Source of the DNA: Natrinema amylolyticum
GTDB taxonomy: Archaea > Halobacteriota > Halobacteria > Halobacteriales > Natrialbaceae
Length of the DNA: 64,000 nt
Reading direction: 5' to 3'
NCBI RefSeq assembly: GCF_020515625.1
Contig: NZ_JAIWPJ010000005.1
Coordinates: 1 to 64,000, forward strand
Below, in pieces: positions 53,490 to 61,382 of the stretch. Both the position numbers and the translations under genes were made by a program. The stretch's first letter is position 1; each line of letters opens with the position of its first letter. Under the pieces are notes generated by a model. It saw nothing but the letters and a program-made list of their open reading frames with translations. It was not told the origin of the DNA and did no database searches.

Positions 53490-53816
53490 ATGAGCGAGTC
53501 CGACACGGAGCAGTCCCCCGAGGACGCGGTCCGCGAAGCGGTATCGCTGTTCCTCCGACGGAACTTCCCCCAGATCGAGATGCACGGCGGCGACTCCTCG
53601 ATCACCGACGTCGATCTGGACGAACGCCGCGTTTCGATCAATCTCAGCGGCGCGTGCAGCGGCTGCGGGGTCAGCCCGATGACGACCCAGGCGATCCAGC
53701 GGCGGCTCCCCGACGAGATCGACGCGATCGATCACGTCTCCGTGAGCACCGGCCTCGATGGGCTAGCCGACGATGGGTCCTCGGGCCGGGACGTCCCGCC
53801 GGATACGCCGTTCTGA
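53490..53816 (+). CDS. NifU C-terminal domain iron-sulfur scaffold
   Basis: The 108-aa product is a stand-alone NifU-like (Nfu) domain: NFPQIEMHGGDSSITDVDL, then the cluster-binding CxxC (Cys56-SG-Cys59) in LSGACSGCGVSPMTTQ. Two monomers hold one 4Fe-4S cluster between their CxxC motifs and pass it to clients. The final ~35 residues are an acidic tail. BolA follows 69 bp downstream. Confidence 0.92.
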   Translation: MSESDTEQSPEDAVREAVSLFLRRNFPQIEMHGGDSSITDVDLDERRVSINLSGACSGCGVSPMTTQAIQRRLPDEIDAIDHVSVSTGLDGLADDGSSGRDVPPDTPF

Positions 53817-53885
53817 ATCGCCCGGATCACCGTCTCACTGGCCGCGACCGCGGTACTTTTGGCTCGAGCGGTTCAGTTGTCCAGT

Positions 53886-54146
53886 ATGAACCCGACCGCA
53901 GTCGAGGAACTCATCGAATCGAATCTCGAGGACGCCGAGGCGACGGTCACTCACGCGCGCGACGAACACGACGAGGACCACCTCGCCGCGACGGTCGTCT
54001 CGCCGGTCTTCGACGGCTTGTCGCTCGTCCAGCAACATCAGGAAGTGTACGACGCGCTCGGCGATCACATGACGACCGACATCCACGCTCTCGAACTCTC
54101 GACGTACACGCCCGAGGAGTACGAGGACCTCGAGGCCGACCAGTAG
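53886..54146 (+). CDS. BolA-family protein
   Basis: The 86-aa product has the BolA layout: an N-terminal helix NPTAVEELIESNLEDAEATV, a beta hairpin (DHLAATVVSPVFDGLSLVQQHQ, abbreviated) and the C-terminal HALELSTYTPEEY. The HALELSTYTP segment is diagnostic for the BolA/YrbA group. BolA partners monothiol glutaredoxins or Fe-S proteins and affects iron regulation. Its position after the NifU-like gene fits Fe-S handling. Confidence 0.9.
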   Translation: MNPTAVEELIESNLEDAEATVTHARDEHDEDHLAATVVSPVFDGLSLVQQHQEVYDALGDHMTTDIHALELSTYTPEEYEDLEADQ

Positions 54147-54296
54147 GGACGGTACGTCTTCGCTACGCTCTCAGTGCCGTGCCGTCGGAGCGGGCACGAG
54201 TCCGTTCTCGTCCGACCTACCACCGATGACGAGCAGCGCTTCGATTCTGGCGCCCGATAGCGGAGCGAGAACCGATCAGGAGCGCCGCTTTCACGC

Positions 54297-54313
54297 CGTG
54301 AATCGAATTCACG
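54297..54313. promoter_or_regulatory. Perfect inverted repeat upstream of a UspA gene
   Basis: CGTGAAT-CGA-ATTCACG is a 7-bp perfect inverted repeat located about 60 nt upstream of the TATA box at 54371. It is a candidate activator or repressor site for the stress gene. Confidence 0.5.
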
Positions 54314-54370
54314 ACGCGAAATTCCGTTGGAATGTGAAAAGTCGAAAGGGATTGAACGGTTTTCTGGACA

Positions 54371-54380
54371 ATTATATATC
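54371..54380 (+). promoter_or_regulatory. TATA box of the UspA gene
   Basis: ATTATATATC centred about 28 nt before ATG 54404 indicates a strong leaderless promoter. Confidence 0.65.
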
Positions 54381-54403
54381 GATCCCGCCCGTGTTACGTA
54401 CTA

Positions 54404-54907
54404 ATGGCATCGTCATCTCTGGGAACGACGGAACCGACAGTCCTCGAGGATCGCGGGTCGGCAAGCGGAACGGCGAGCGACCCCGGGTCGTTCGACCGCA
54501 TCCTCGTCGCGGTCGACGGCGATACCGACGACGGCGTCGGCGCGGCGGCCGTCTCGCTGGCCGCCCGTCACGACGCTCGAGTCGACGCGCTGTCGGTCGT
54601 TCGGATGACCGCGTCCGTCGACCACTGGGACGTACGGGTCGAGCGACGGGAAGCGAGTGCCGAAGCGGCGCTAGATGCAGTCGGTGACGTCGCCGACGAA
54701 ACCGACGTGTCGGTCGCGAAGCAACTCCGCTACGGCGATCCGGCCGAGGAGATAGCCCTGTACGCGAGTCACAACGACGTCGACCTCATCGTCGTCGGCG
54801 AACCGACCCGATCCGGCCTCCGACGGTACCTGTCGCCGACGAGCGTCACCGAGCAGGTCCACCGATCGGCGTCGGTGCCGGTGCTCACGGTTCCCACTGC
54901 CGACTAA
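54404..54907 (+). CDS. Universal stress protein (UspA family)
   Basis: The 167-aa product has an N-terminal tail of about 30 residues, then the UspA fold: FDRILVAVDGDTDDG, VSLAARHDARVDALSVVRM, HNDVDLIVVGEPTRSGLRR and the ATP-site end SVTEQVHRSASVPVLTV. The ATP-binding Gly is partly changed (GEPTRSGLRRYLSPTS), still compatible with nucleotide binding. The TATA box and inverted repeat upstream suggest regulated expression. Confidence 0.9.
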   Translation: MASSSLGTTEPTVLEDRGSASGTASDPGSFDRILVAVDGDTDDGVGAAAVSLAARHDARVDALSVVRMTASVDHWDVRVERREASAEAALDAVGDVADETDVSVAKQLRYGDPAEEIALYASHNDVDLIVVGEPTRSGLRRYLSPTSVTEQVHRSASVPVLTVPTAD

Positions 54908-55055
54908 TTGGCACCGTCTCCCGTCGCCGACTGACTCGCCCGATCCTCATCCGCGACTGATTCACATTGGTCCACACCGCAGACTCGTTCGCGCTCGAGA
55001 CGCCGTCCCCGTCGGTGATTCCGATCGCTGCGCCGTGGGGCCGCTCGGAACCGTA

Positions 55056-55064
55056 AGTTTATCC
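55056..55064 (+). promoter_or_regulatory. TATA-like element of the PH-domain operon
   Basis: AGTTTATCC centred about 28 nt before ATG 55088 fits a leaderless transcript for the two PH-domain genes. Confidence 0.5.
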
Positions 55065-55087
55065 CTCAGTCTTGACATGATACGGAC

Positions 55088-55549
55088 ATGGAGTCGCTTC
55101 ATCCCCGCATTCGACTGCTCTGGATCGCCCGCGGCGCGCTCGCGGCGGTCGTCCTCGCCGTCGCCCTCGCCGCCCTCGACCAGTGGCTGGTCGCCGTACC
55201 GCCGGTCGCGATCGGCATCGTCGTCGCGCTCGCGCTCGTCCTCGGAATCGTCTATGCCATCCGCCTCTATCAGGTCTGGCAGTTCGAACTGCAGGACGAC
55301 GCGCTCTACCTCGAGCGAGGCGTCGTCACCTTCGTCGAGACCGCCGTCCCGTTCGTCCGGGTTCAGCACGTCGACACCCAGTTCGGCCCCGTCGAGCGGG
55401 TACTCGGACTCTCGAGCGTCGTCGTCTACACGGCCGGGTCTCGGAACGCCGACGTTCGGATCCCGGGACTGACGCCGGATCGGGCCCGGAGCCTACAGGA
55501 CACGCTCCGCGAACTGGCCGTCGAGAGCGAGGCGGAGGACGCCGTCTGA
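55088..55549 (+). CDS. PH-domain membrane protein (YdbS-like)
   Basis: The 153-aa protein has two membrane helices (about 13-30 and 38-60) followed by one bacterial-type PH domain (YdbS-like, PF03703 type): LYLERGVVTFVETAVPFVR, VQHVDTQFGPVERVLGLSS and TPDRARSLQDTL. It forms an operon with the larger homologue, one base apart. Pairs of this kind are membrane proteins of unknown function in bacteria and archaea; some affect antimicrobial peptide resistance or membrane homeostasis. Confidence 0.87.
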   Translation: MESLHPRIRLLWIARGALAAVVLAVALAALDQWLVAVPPVAIGIVVALALVLGIVYAIRLYQVWQFELQDDALYLERGVVTFVETAVPFVRVQHVDTQFGPVERVLGLSSVVVYTAGSRNADVRIPGLTPDRARSLQDTLRELAVESEAEDAV

Positions 55550-55550
55550 G

Positions 55551-57272
55551 ATGAATCGCCTCCACCCGCTCAGCGCCGTCTCCTTGGCCATCCAGCGCGG
55601 GATCACCGGCCTCTCGATGCCGTTTTTCGCCGTCATGATTCTCTCGAGCGTCTTCGACTTCGTCGACGTCGGCTGGACGTTCGTGCTGGCGCCGATCGGA
55701 CTCGTCGTCGGCGTCGGCTACGGCATCGCGTACTACTATCGGTTCTCCTACGAGGTCACCTCGGACACGTTCGACGTCACGTCGGGCGTGCTCTCCCGGC
55801 GCTCTCGCGAGATCCCCTACGGTCGCATCCAGAACGTCGACGTCGCGCGGGGCGTCCTCCAGCGAGCGCTCGGACTCGCCGTCGTCTCGATCGAGACCGC
55901 CGGCGGTGGCGAGACCGAGGCGACGCTGCGGTTCGTCAGCGAGGACGAAGCGAACCGGTTGCAGCGCGATATCCGCCGCCGGACCGCCGAGGTGAAACGG
56001 CGCCGCCGGGAGCGAGAGGCGACCGGCGGGGAGTCGGAAGCCACCCAGAGCGCCGCTGACGCGGATATCGACGATCCTACCGCCGGCACCGCAGACGGAT
56101 CGCCTGCTCCGACAGCGGACTCGCCTCGAGCCGGGAGCGCGACGGCGGATTCCCAACCGAATTCCGAACCCGGGTCGTCGCCGTCCGCGGACCGAACGCC
56201 CGCGGAGCCAGCGCCCGAGCGATCCCGCCGGCAGCAGTTGTTCGCTCTCGAGCCCCGGGAGCTACTGCTGTACTCGCTCTCCTCGTTCCGGCCCGCGGCC
56301 GGTGCCGGGCTGCTGTTCCTCTTTTTCATCGCGAGCGATGCGATCGTCGAGTACCTGCTCGCCGTCGCACAGCCCCTCGGCGGGCCGGCGGACCTCGAGA
56401 GCGGCTCCGTCGGGAGCTACGGCATCCTGACGCTGGTTTCGCTCGTCAACGGGATCGTCGTCACGTACGTCCTCAACGTCGGCTACACGTTCGTCGCGTA
56501 CTACGACTTCCGACTGGGACGGGCCGACGAGGACTTCGTCTACGAACGGGGACTGTTCCAGCGCTACAGCGGCTCGATCCCCGCCGACAAGATTCAGGCG
56601 GTGACGATCACCGACAATCCGATCCAGCGACTGCTCGGCTACGCCGGTCTCTGGGTCGAGACCGCCGGCTACGGCCCCGACAGTAGCGGCGGCAGCCAGT
56701 CAGCCGTGCCCCTCGCCGCCGCATCTCGCATCCGCCAATTCGCCGAGAACCTCACCGGCGCCGACCCGTCGCGATTCCGAAGCCCGCCGACGCTGGCGCG
56801 TCGACGGTATCTCGTCCGGTACGCCCTGATCGCGGCCGTCATCGTCGCCGCCGCGTTCGGGCTCGCGCAGGTCTCGAGTCTCGAGCGCTGGTATCTCGCG
56901 GCGGTCGCCTTCGCCGCGGTGCCGCCCGCGGCACACCTGCGGTATGCCCACCTGGGCTACGTCGTGGGCGAGGACCACCTCGTGATCCGGACCGGATTCT
57001 GGAAGCGCCGGACGACCGTGATTCCGTACTATCGCATCCAGACCGTCTCGACGCGGCGATCGATCTTTCAGCGCCGGCTCGGACTCGCGTCGCTGACCGT
57101 CGACACCGCCAGCTCCCGGACGTTCGCCTGGGATACGCCGACGATCTACGATATCGACCTCGCGGACGCGCGTGCCGTCAACGAAACCAGTCGGGAGAAT
57201 CTGCAGGTGGCACTGCGCGAACGCGCTCGGGGCGACGGCGCGCTATCGGTGGATTTCACTGATCGGCCGTGA
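55551..57272 (+). CDS. Multi-PH-domain membrane protein (YdbT-like)
   Basis: The 573-aa protein has three PH domains each after a membrane-helix pair: the first about 70-150 (RIQNVDVARGVLQRALGLA), the second about 320-400 (IQAVTITDNPIQRLLGYAG), the third about 475-560 (YRIQTVSTRRSIFQRRLGLA). Between the first and second is a long low-complexity, Asp/Ala/Pro/Ser-rich linker (about 160-225). The repeat motif RIQxV-RSIFQRxLGLA recurs in each. It likely acts with the small partner as a membrane complex of unknown function. Confidence 0.88.
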   Translation: MNRLHPLSAVSLAIQRGITGLSMPFFAVMILSSVFDFVDVGWTFVLAPIGLVVGVGYGIAYYYRFSYEVTSDTFDVTSGVLSRRSREIPYGRIQNVDVARGVLQRALGLAVVSIETAGGGETEATLRFVSEDEANRLQRDIRRRTAEVKRRRREREATGGESEATQSAADADIDDPTAGTADGSPAPTADSPRAGSATADSQPNSEPGSSPSADRTPAEPAPERSRRQQLFALEPRELLLYSLSSFRPAAGAGLLFLFFIASDAIVEYLLAVAQPLGGPADLESGSVGSYGILTLVSLVNGIVVTYVLNVGYTFVAYYDFRLGRADEDFVYERGLFQRYSGSIPADKIQAVTITDNPIQRLLGYAGLWVETAGYGPDSSGGSQSAVPLAAASRIRQFAENLTGADPSRFRSPPTLARRRYLVRYALIAAVIVAAAFGLAQVSSLERWYLAAVAFAAVPPAAHLRYAHLGYVVGEDHLVIRTGFWKRRTTVIPYYRIQTVSTRRSIFQRRLGLASLTVDTASSRTFAWDTPTIYDIDLADARAVNETSRENLQVALRERARGDGALSVDFTDRP

Positions 57273-57373
57273 ACCACCGAGACGACAGCGAGATCGATTC
57301 GGCGCTCGGCGACCTCCCTGCCATCACGGCCGAGACCACGACGTTTTTGCCCCGACCGTCCCACCCGCTCCGT

Positions 57374-57430
57374 ATGGGTTCAGACGGCATCGACCGACCG
57401 ACCGAGGACCGTCACCGGGGACGGCCATGA
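57374..57430 (+). CDS. Possible upstream ORF of 18 aa coupled to the DUF4013 gene
   Basis: ATG 57374 opens an 18-codon frame (starts MGSDGIDRPTEDRHRG) whose stop TGA overlaps the DUF4013 ATG as ATGA. A T-run (TTTTTGCC near 57341-57347) about 29 nt upstream would give a leaderless message beginning at this ATG. The frame could control the downstream gene by coupling. It may also be chance. Confidence 0.35.
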   Translation: MGSDGIDRPTEDRHRGRP

Positions 57431-58131
57431 TCAGCGATGCGCTCCGGTATCCGGTCAGTGACGCACTCGGACGGGCGGCGCTGCTCAGGTGCGGTGTCAG
57501 CGTCGTCGCGATCGCGGTCGGGTCGCGGTACGCTGGGGCGTTCGCGCCGTCGATAGTCGCGCTCGTCCCCGCGCTCGTCGCGCTCCTCGCTCTCGTCGTC
57601 CTCTTCGGAACGACGGCGTCCCTCCTCGGATCCGACGAGGAACGACCGCAGCCGTCCGTGCGAGCGGTCGTCCGTCCCGGTCTCGAGGCGCTCGCGCTGT
57701 CGATCGTGTTACTCGTTCCACCGATCGCCCTGCTGGCGCGGTCACTGATCGAGACGCCGGCGGCGCTCGCGCTCGAGAACGGCGCGGGACTGTTCTCGCT
57801 CGTCTCGTCGACCGCGGCAGTGTTCTTCTTTATCGCGTGTACGTACGTGTATCCGGCCGCAGTAGCCGCGAGCGTCTCGACCGGACGGCTGCGCGCGGCC
57901 GTCGAGGCCGAGACGTTACTGCCCGTGTTGATCGATCCGACGTACTTCCTGCGGTGGGCCGTCGGGTTTTCGTTCGTCGTTCTCGCGGTCTGGTTCACCG
58001 TTACGGCCGTCCGTCGCGGTGACGTACTGGGGCTGATCGCTGCGGTGACCGCCGCCTACGTTCTCGTCGCGGGCACCCGCGCCGTCAGCGTGGGCTACGC
58101 TCGAGCATCGGGCGGCGAACCGAAATCGTAG
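57427..58131 (+). CDS. DUF4013 membrane protein
   Basis: The 234-aa product has about six membrane segments: VSVVAIAVGSRYAGAFA, ALVVLFGTTASLLG, ALALSIVLLVPPIALLA, FFFIACTYVYPAAVAAS, LRWAVGFSFVVLAVW and a last helix. An intracellular segment RLRAAVEAETLLPVLIDPTYF is common to DUF4013 proteins, which have no assigned function. It may be transcribed from the T-run upstream together with the short frame at 57374. Confidence 0.78.
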   Translation: MISDALRYPVSDALGRAALLRCGVSVVAIAVGSRYAGAFAPSIVALVPALVALLALVVLFGTTASLLGSDEERPQPSVRAVVRPGLEALALSIVLLVPPIALLARSLIETPAALALENGAGLFSLVSSTAAVFFFIACTYVYPAAVAASVSTGRLRAAVEAETLLPVLIDPTYFLRWAVGFSFVVLAVWFTVTAVRRGDVLGLIAAVTAAYVLVAGTRAVSVGYARASGGEPKS

Positions 58132-58218
58132 CCGCGTCCGGAGGCCCGAAATCCGTGCCGTATTGAGAAAATCAACCGCTGTGACCCGTCTCGAGAATCG
58201 TCGGACCGTCCTCGCCGA

Positions 58219-59391
58219 TCAGATGTTCGGCGCTCGAGGCTCGGTGCTCTCGACGCGGCGGTTGTGGAGTGCCTCGTCGGTTTCCGCATCGAAGACGTGG
58301 ATCGCGTCCTCGGGAATATGCGCGACCACGCGTTCGCCGGCTTCGATCCGGCTCATCCCGTCGATCGTCACGATGGCCGTCTCGCTCTCGTCCTCGCCGA
58401 AGTCGAGGTAGACGATGTTCTCGTCGCCGGTCGGTTCGACGACGCTGACCGTCGCGGGGACGGTGTGGCCGTCCGCTCGCCGGGCCTCACCCTCGCTGCG
58501 CTTGATACCGATATCCTCCGGACGTACGCCGAGGACGAGTTCGCTTCGATCCCCGATCGCCGTCGAGATGTCGTCCGAGACGGTGTACTCGAGGTTCTCG
58601 CCGACGAGGACGGCCCCGTCGCCGTCCGCGTCGCGGCGCGTCACGTCGAAGAAGTTCATCGCCGGTTCGCCGACGAAGTCCGCGACGAACGCGTTCGCGG
58701 GTTCGTGATAGCACTCGAGCGGCGTGCCGACCTGCTGCAGTTCGCCGTCGTTGAGGATGGCGATCCGGTCGCCCATCGTCATCGCTTCCGTCTGATCGTG
58801 CGTGACGTAGACCGTCGTCGTCGCGAGTTGCTCCTGGAGTTGCTGGAGCTCGGTCCGCATCTGCGCGCGGAGCTTGGCGTCGAGGTTCGAGAGGGGTTCG
58901 TCCATCAGGAAGACGTCCGGCTCCCGAACGATCGCTCGACCGAGCGCGACCCGCTGTTGCTGGCCGCCCGAGAGCTCTTCGGGTTTCCGGTCCAGCAGTA
59001 CCTCGATCCCCATCATCTCGGCGGTCTCTTCGACTCGCGTGGCGATCTCGTCGTCCGAGAGGTCGGTGGACTCCTCGAGTCCGAACGCCATGTTCTCTCG
59101 AACGGTCATGTGCGGGTACAGGGCGTAGGACTGGAACACCATCGCGATGTTCCGTTCTTTCGCCGGCAGGTCGTTGATCACCCGGTCGTCGAGGCGGATC
59201 TCGCCGTCCGTGATCGTCTCGAGGCCCGCGATCATCCGCAGCGTCGTCGACTTGCCACAGCCCGAGGGGCCGACGAGAACGAGGAACTCCCCGTCCTCGA
59301 TGTCGATCGATACATCGTTGACGGCAACGATCTCGTTGCCGTCGTCTTCCGTGAATACTTTTCGTACGTCGTCGAGTTGGGTTTCTGCCAT
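58219..59391 (-). CDS. Second sugar ABC importer ATP-binding protein (UgpC/MalK-like)
   Basis: The 390-aa ATPase has Walker A VGPSGCGKST, signature LSGGQQQRVALGRA, Walker B VFLMDEPLSNLD and H-loop YVTHDQTEAMTM, plus a C-terminal TOBE domain (LVLGVRPEDIGI). It is the last gene of a CUT1 operon read on the minus strand: binding protein, two permeases, ATPase. It is closely similar in layout to the ATPase at 19587-20774 but serves a different set of permeases. Confidence 0.94.
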   Translation of the reverse strand: MAETQLDDVRKVFTEDDGNEIVAVNDVSIDIEDGEFLVLVGPSGCGKSTTLRMIAGLETITDGEIRLDDRVINDLPAKERNIAMVFQSYALYPHMTVRENMAFGLEESTDLSDDEIATRVEETAEMMGIEVLLDRKPEELSGGQQQRVALGRAIVREPDVFLMDEPLSNLDAKLRAQMRTELQQLQEQLATTTVYVTHDQTEAMTMGDRIAILNDGELQQVGTPLECYHEPANAFVADFVGEPAMNFFDVTRRDADGDGAVLVGENLEYTVSDDISTAIGDRSELVLGVRPEDIGIKRSEGEARRADGHTVPATVSVVEPTGDENIVYLDFGEDESETAIVTIDGMSRIEAGERVVAHIPEDAIHVFDAETDEALHNRRVESTEPRAPNI

Positions 59392-59431
59392 CGTCAGAGC
59401 CTCCGGTTTCGTACCAGTAGTCGTCGGTCGG

Positions 59432-60361
59432 TCATGTCTGTACCCCCTCCGCGAACTTGTCGGCGAACAGTACGTAGACGAGCAGCGTCGGCAGTGCCGT
59501 GATGAACGCGCCCGCCATTCGGAGCGGGTAGTCCGTTCCCTCGAGCGACTGGCCGAGCCCGGACAGGATGAGGGTCGCGGACGCGGCCGGATCGTTGACG
59601 CTCCCGATGATCGTCAGCGAGAACAGGAACTCGTTCCAGATCTGCGTGAACTGGAAGATGAACACGACGGCGAACATCGGTATCGACAGCGGCAGGACGA
59701 TCCGTCGGTAGACCCGCCAGACCGACGCGCCGTCGAGCCTCGCGGCCTCGATCATCTCGTCGGACATCGTCTTGTACTGCGACCGGAACAGCAGCGTCAC
59801 GATCGGGATCCCGTACGCCGTGTGCGTGATGATCAGTTCGAGGATCGTCGCGTAGTGTGGCTCGAGCAGCGGGAGGCCCCACAGGAACGAGAGCCGCGCG
59901 CCCAGTTGCATGTACTGGCTCCAGAACTGGAAGAGCGGGACGATCACCGCCTGATACGGGACGAAGATGCCCGCGATGAACAGCGCAAGCACGGCGATCT
60001 GACCGCGCCAGTTGACGAGCGTCAGCCCGTAGGCGGCCATGCTGCCGAAGATCGCACACAGGATCGTCGACGGGATGGTGAACAGCATGCTGTTGACCAT
60101 CCCGGGCGCGAGGTAATCGAACGCCACCTGCCACTTCTCGAACGTAATCCCGCTCGCAGAGAACGGCGGAAGGAACGGGAAGGTCTCTTGGAGTGCGGTC
60201 GACGTTTTGATCGATGTTACCAGTCCGGACTCGATCGGGATCAGGTAGAACCCGATGAGACCGATCAGCGTCGCGTACAGCCCTATCTGGCCGATCGAAA
60301 TCTCGCTGGTCTCGTGTTCCGTCGGCGTCGCCTGCTCGGTGGTAACTGATTGTTCGCTCAT
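59432..60361 (-). CDS. Second sugar ABC importer permease (MalG-like)
   Basis: The 309-aa permease has six membrane segments and the EAA coupling loop IEAARLDGASVWRVYRRIVLP at about residue 200 (given in part). An acidic N-terminal tail precedes the first helix. It overlaps the stop of the partner permease by 4 bp, showing translational coupling. It completes the CUT1 channel with the gene at 60358-61368. Confidence 0.93.
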   Translation of the reverse strand: MSEQSVTTEQATPTEHETSEISIGQIGLYATLIGLIGFYLIPIESGLVTSIKTSTALQETFPFLPPFSASGITFEKWQVAFDYLAPGMVNSMLFTIPSTILCAIFGSMAAYGLTLVNWRGQIAVLALFIAGIFVPYQAVIVPLFQFWSQYMQLGARLSFLWGLPLLEPHYATILELIITHTAYGIPIVTLLFRSQYKTMSDEMIEAARLDGASVWRVYRRIVLPLSIPMFAVVFIFQFTQIWNEFLFSLTIIGSVNDPAASATLILSGLGQSLEGTDYPLRMAGAFITALPTLLVYVLFADKFAEGVQT

Positions 60362-61368
60362 AGGTTCCCCCGCTTATACTGATTGTACAGGTACGGTGCG
60401 ATGACCGCCAGCGACAGCGCGAACAGCATGAGCGCGATCGACGATCCGTACGCCCACTCGGATCGGCCGAACGACTCGCGGACCATCTTGGTGGCCAGGA
60501 TATCGGCCCCGCGGCGGGGTCGGTAGCCGTCGAAGGTCGCGTACAGGAAGTCGAAGGCCTTCAGCGCGAACAGCACTAACACGACAGATGCGCTAACCGT
60601 CGCCGGCCGTAACTGCGGAACGATTACGCGCCAATACATCCGAAGCGTGCTCGCTCCGTCGACTCGTGCGGCCTCGTACTGGTCGTTCGGGATCGACCGG
60701 AGCGCGGCGAGGTAGATGATCATCGTGTACCCGCTGAACTGCCAGACGAGCGCGAAGATCACCGATCCCAACACGAGACGGGGACTCCCCAGCCAGTTGT
60801 AGGGTCCGAGACCGAAGAGCCCGATGAATTGGTTGACGATACCGTTTTGAACGTTGTACATCCACCGCCAGAACTGGGCCGTGACGATGAACGAGAGGGC
60901 GAACGGCAACAGATAGATCGTCCGAAACGACCTGCTGAACCGGATCTCGCGATCGAGCAGGAGTGCTAGCAGCAGGCCGACGATCAGACACACGACCGTG
61001 AATCCCACGAGCAGGACGAGCGTGTTCCGCGTCGCCGCCCACATCCCCGGATCGTCCAGCATCGCCCAGTAGTTTTGCAGACTGAGGTTGCTGTAGTCCG
61101 GGTCTCCGAATCCCGAGTACTCCGTCAGCGAGAGCAGGAGGTTCCAGCCGATCGCGGCGTAGACGAAAAAGCCCATCAACAGGAACGGCGGCAGCCAGAA
61201 CGGCGACGATTGAACGATGTCGCTGTCGAGCCAGCGACGGAGCGTCGAGCGCTTCTCGGTGGTCCCCCCGTCCGTCCTGACGCGTCGCTCGCAACCCGCT
61301 CGTTCGCTTTCCCGGCTCTCGCTTCGATTACGCCGGACGCTACGCAGTAGTTCTAAAAAACGTTTCAT
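60358..61368 (-). CDS. Second sugar ABC importer permease (MalF-like)
   Basis: The 336-aa permease has an Arg/Glu-rich N-terminal tail (about 1-50) and six membrane segments, with the EAA loop YEAARVDGASTLRMYWRVIVP in the C-terminal half (in part). It lies 14 bp after the binding-protein stop. The opposite frame shows long shadow ORFs that I disregard. Confidence 0.93.
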   Translation of the reverse strand: MKRFLELLRSVRRNRSESRESERAGCERRVRTDGGTTEKRSTLRRWLDSDIVQSSPFWLPPFLLMGFFVYAAIGWNLLLSLTEYSGFGDPDYSNLSLQNYWAMLDDPGMWAATRNTLVLLVGFTVVCLIVGLLLALLLDREIRFSRSFRTIYLLPFALSFIVTAQFWRWMYNVQNGIVNQFIGLFGLGPYNWLGSPRLVLGSVIFALVWQFSGYTMIIYLAALRSIPNDQYEAARVDGASTLRMYWRVIVPQLRPATVSASVVLVLFALKAFDFLYATFDGYRPRRGADILATKMVRESFGRSEWAYGSSIALMLFALSLAVIAPYLYNQYKRGNL

Positions 61369-61382
61369 AGTCTTGGAACGGG

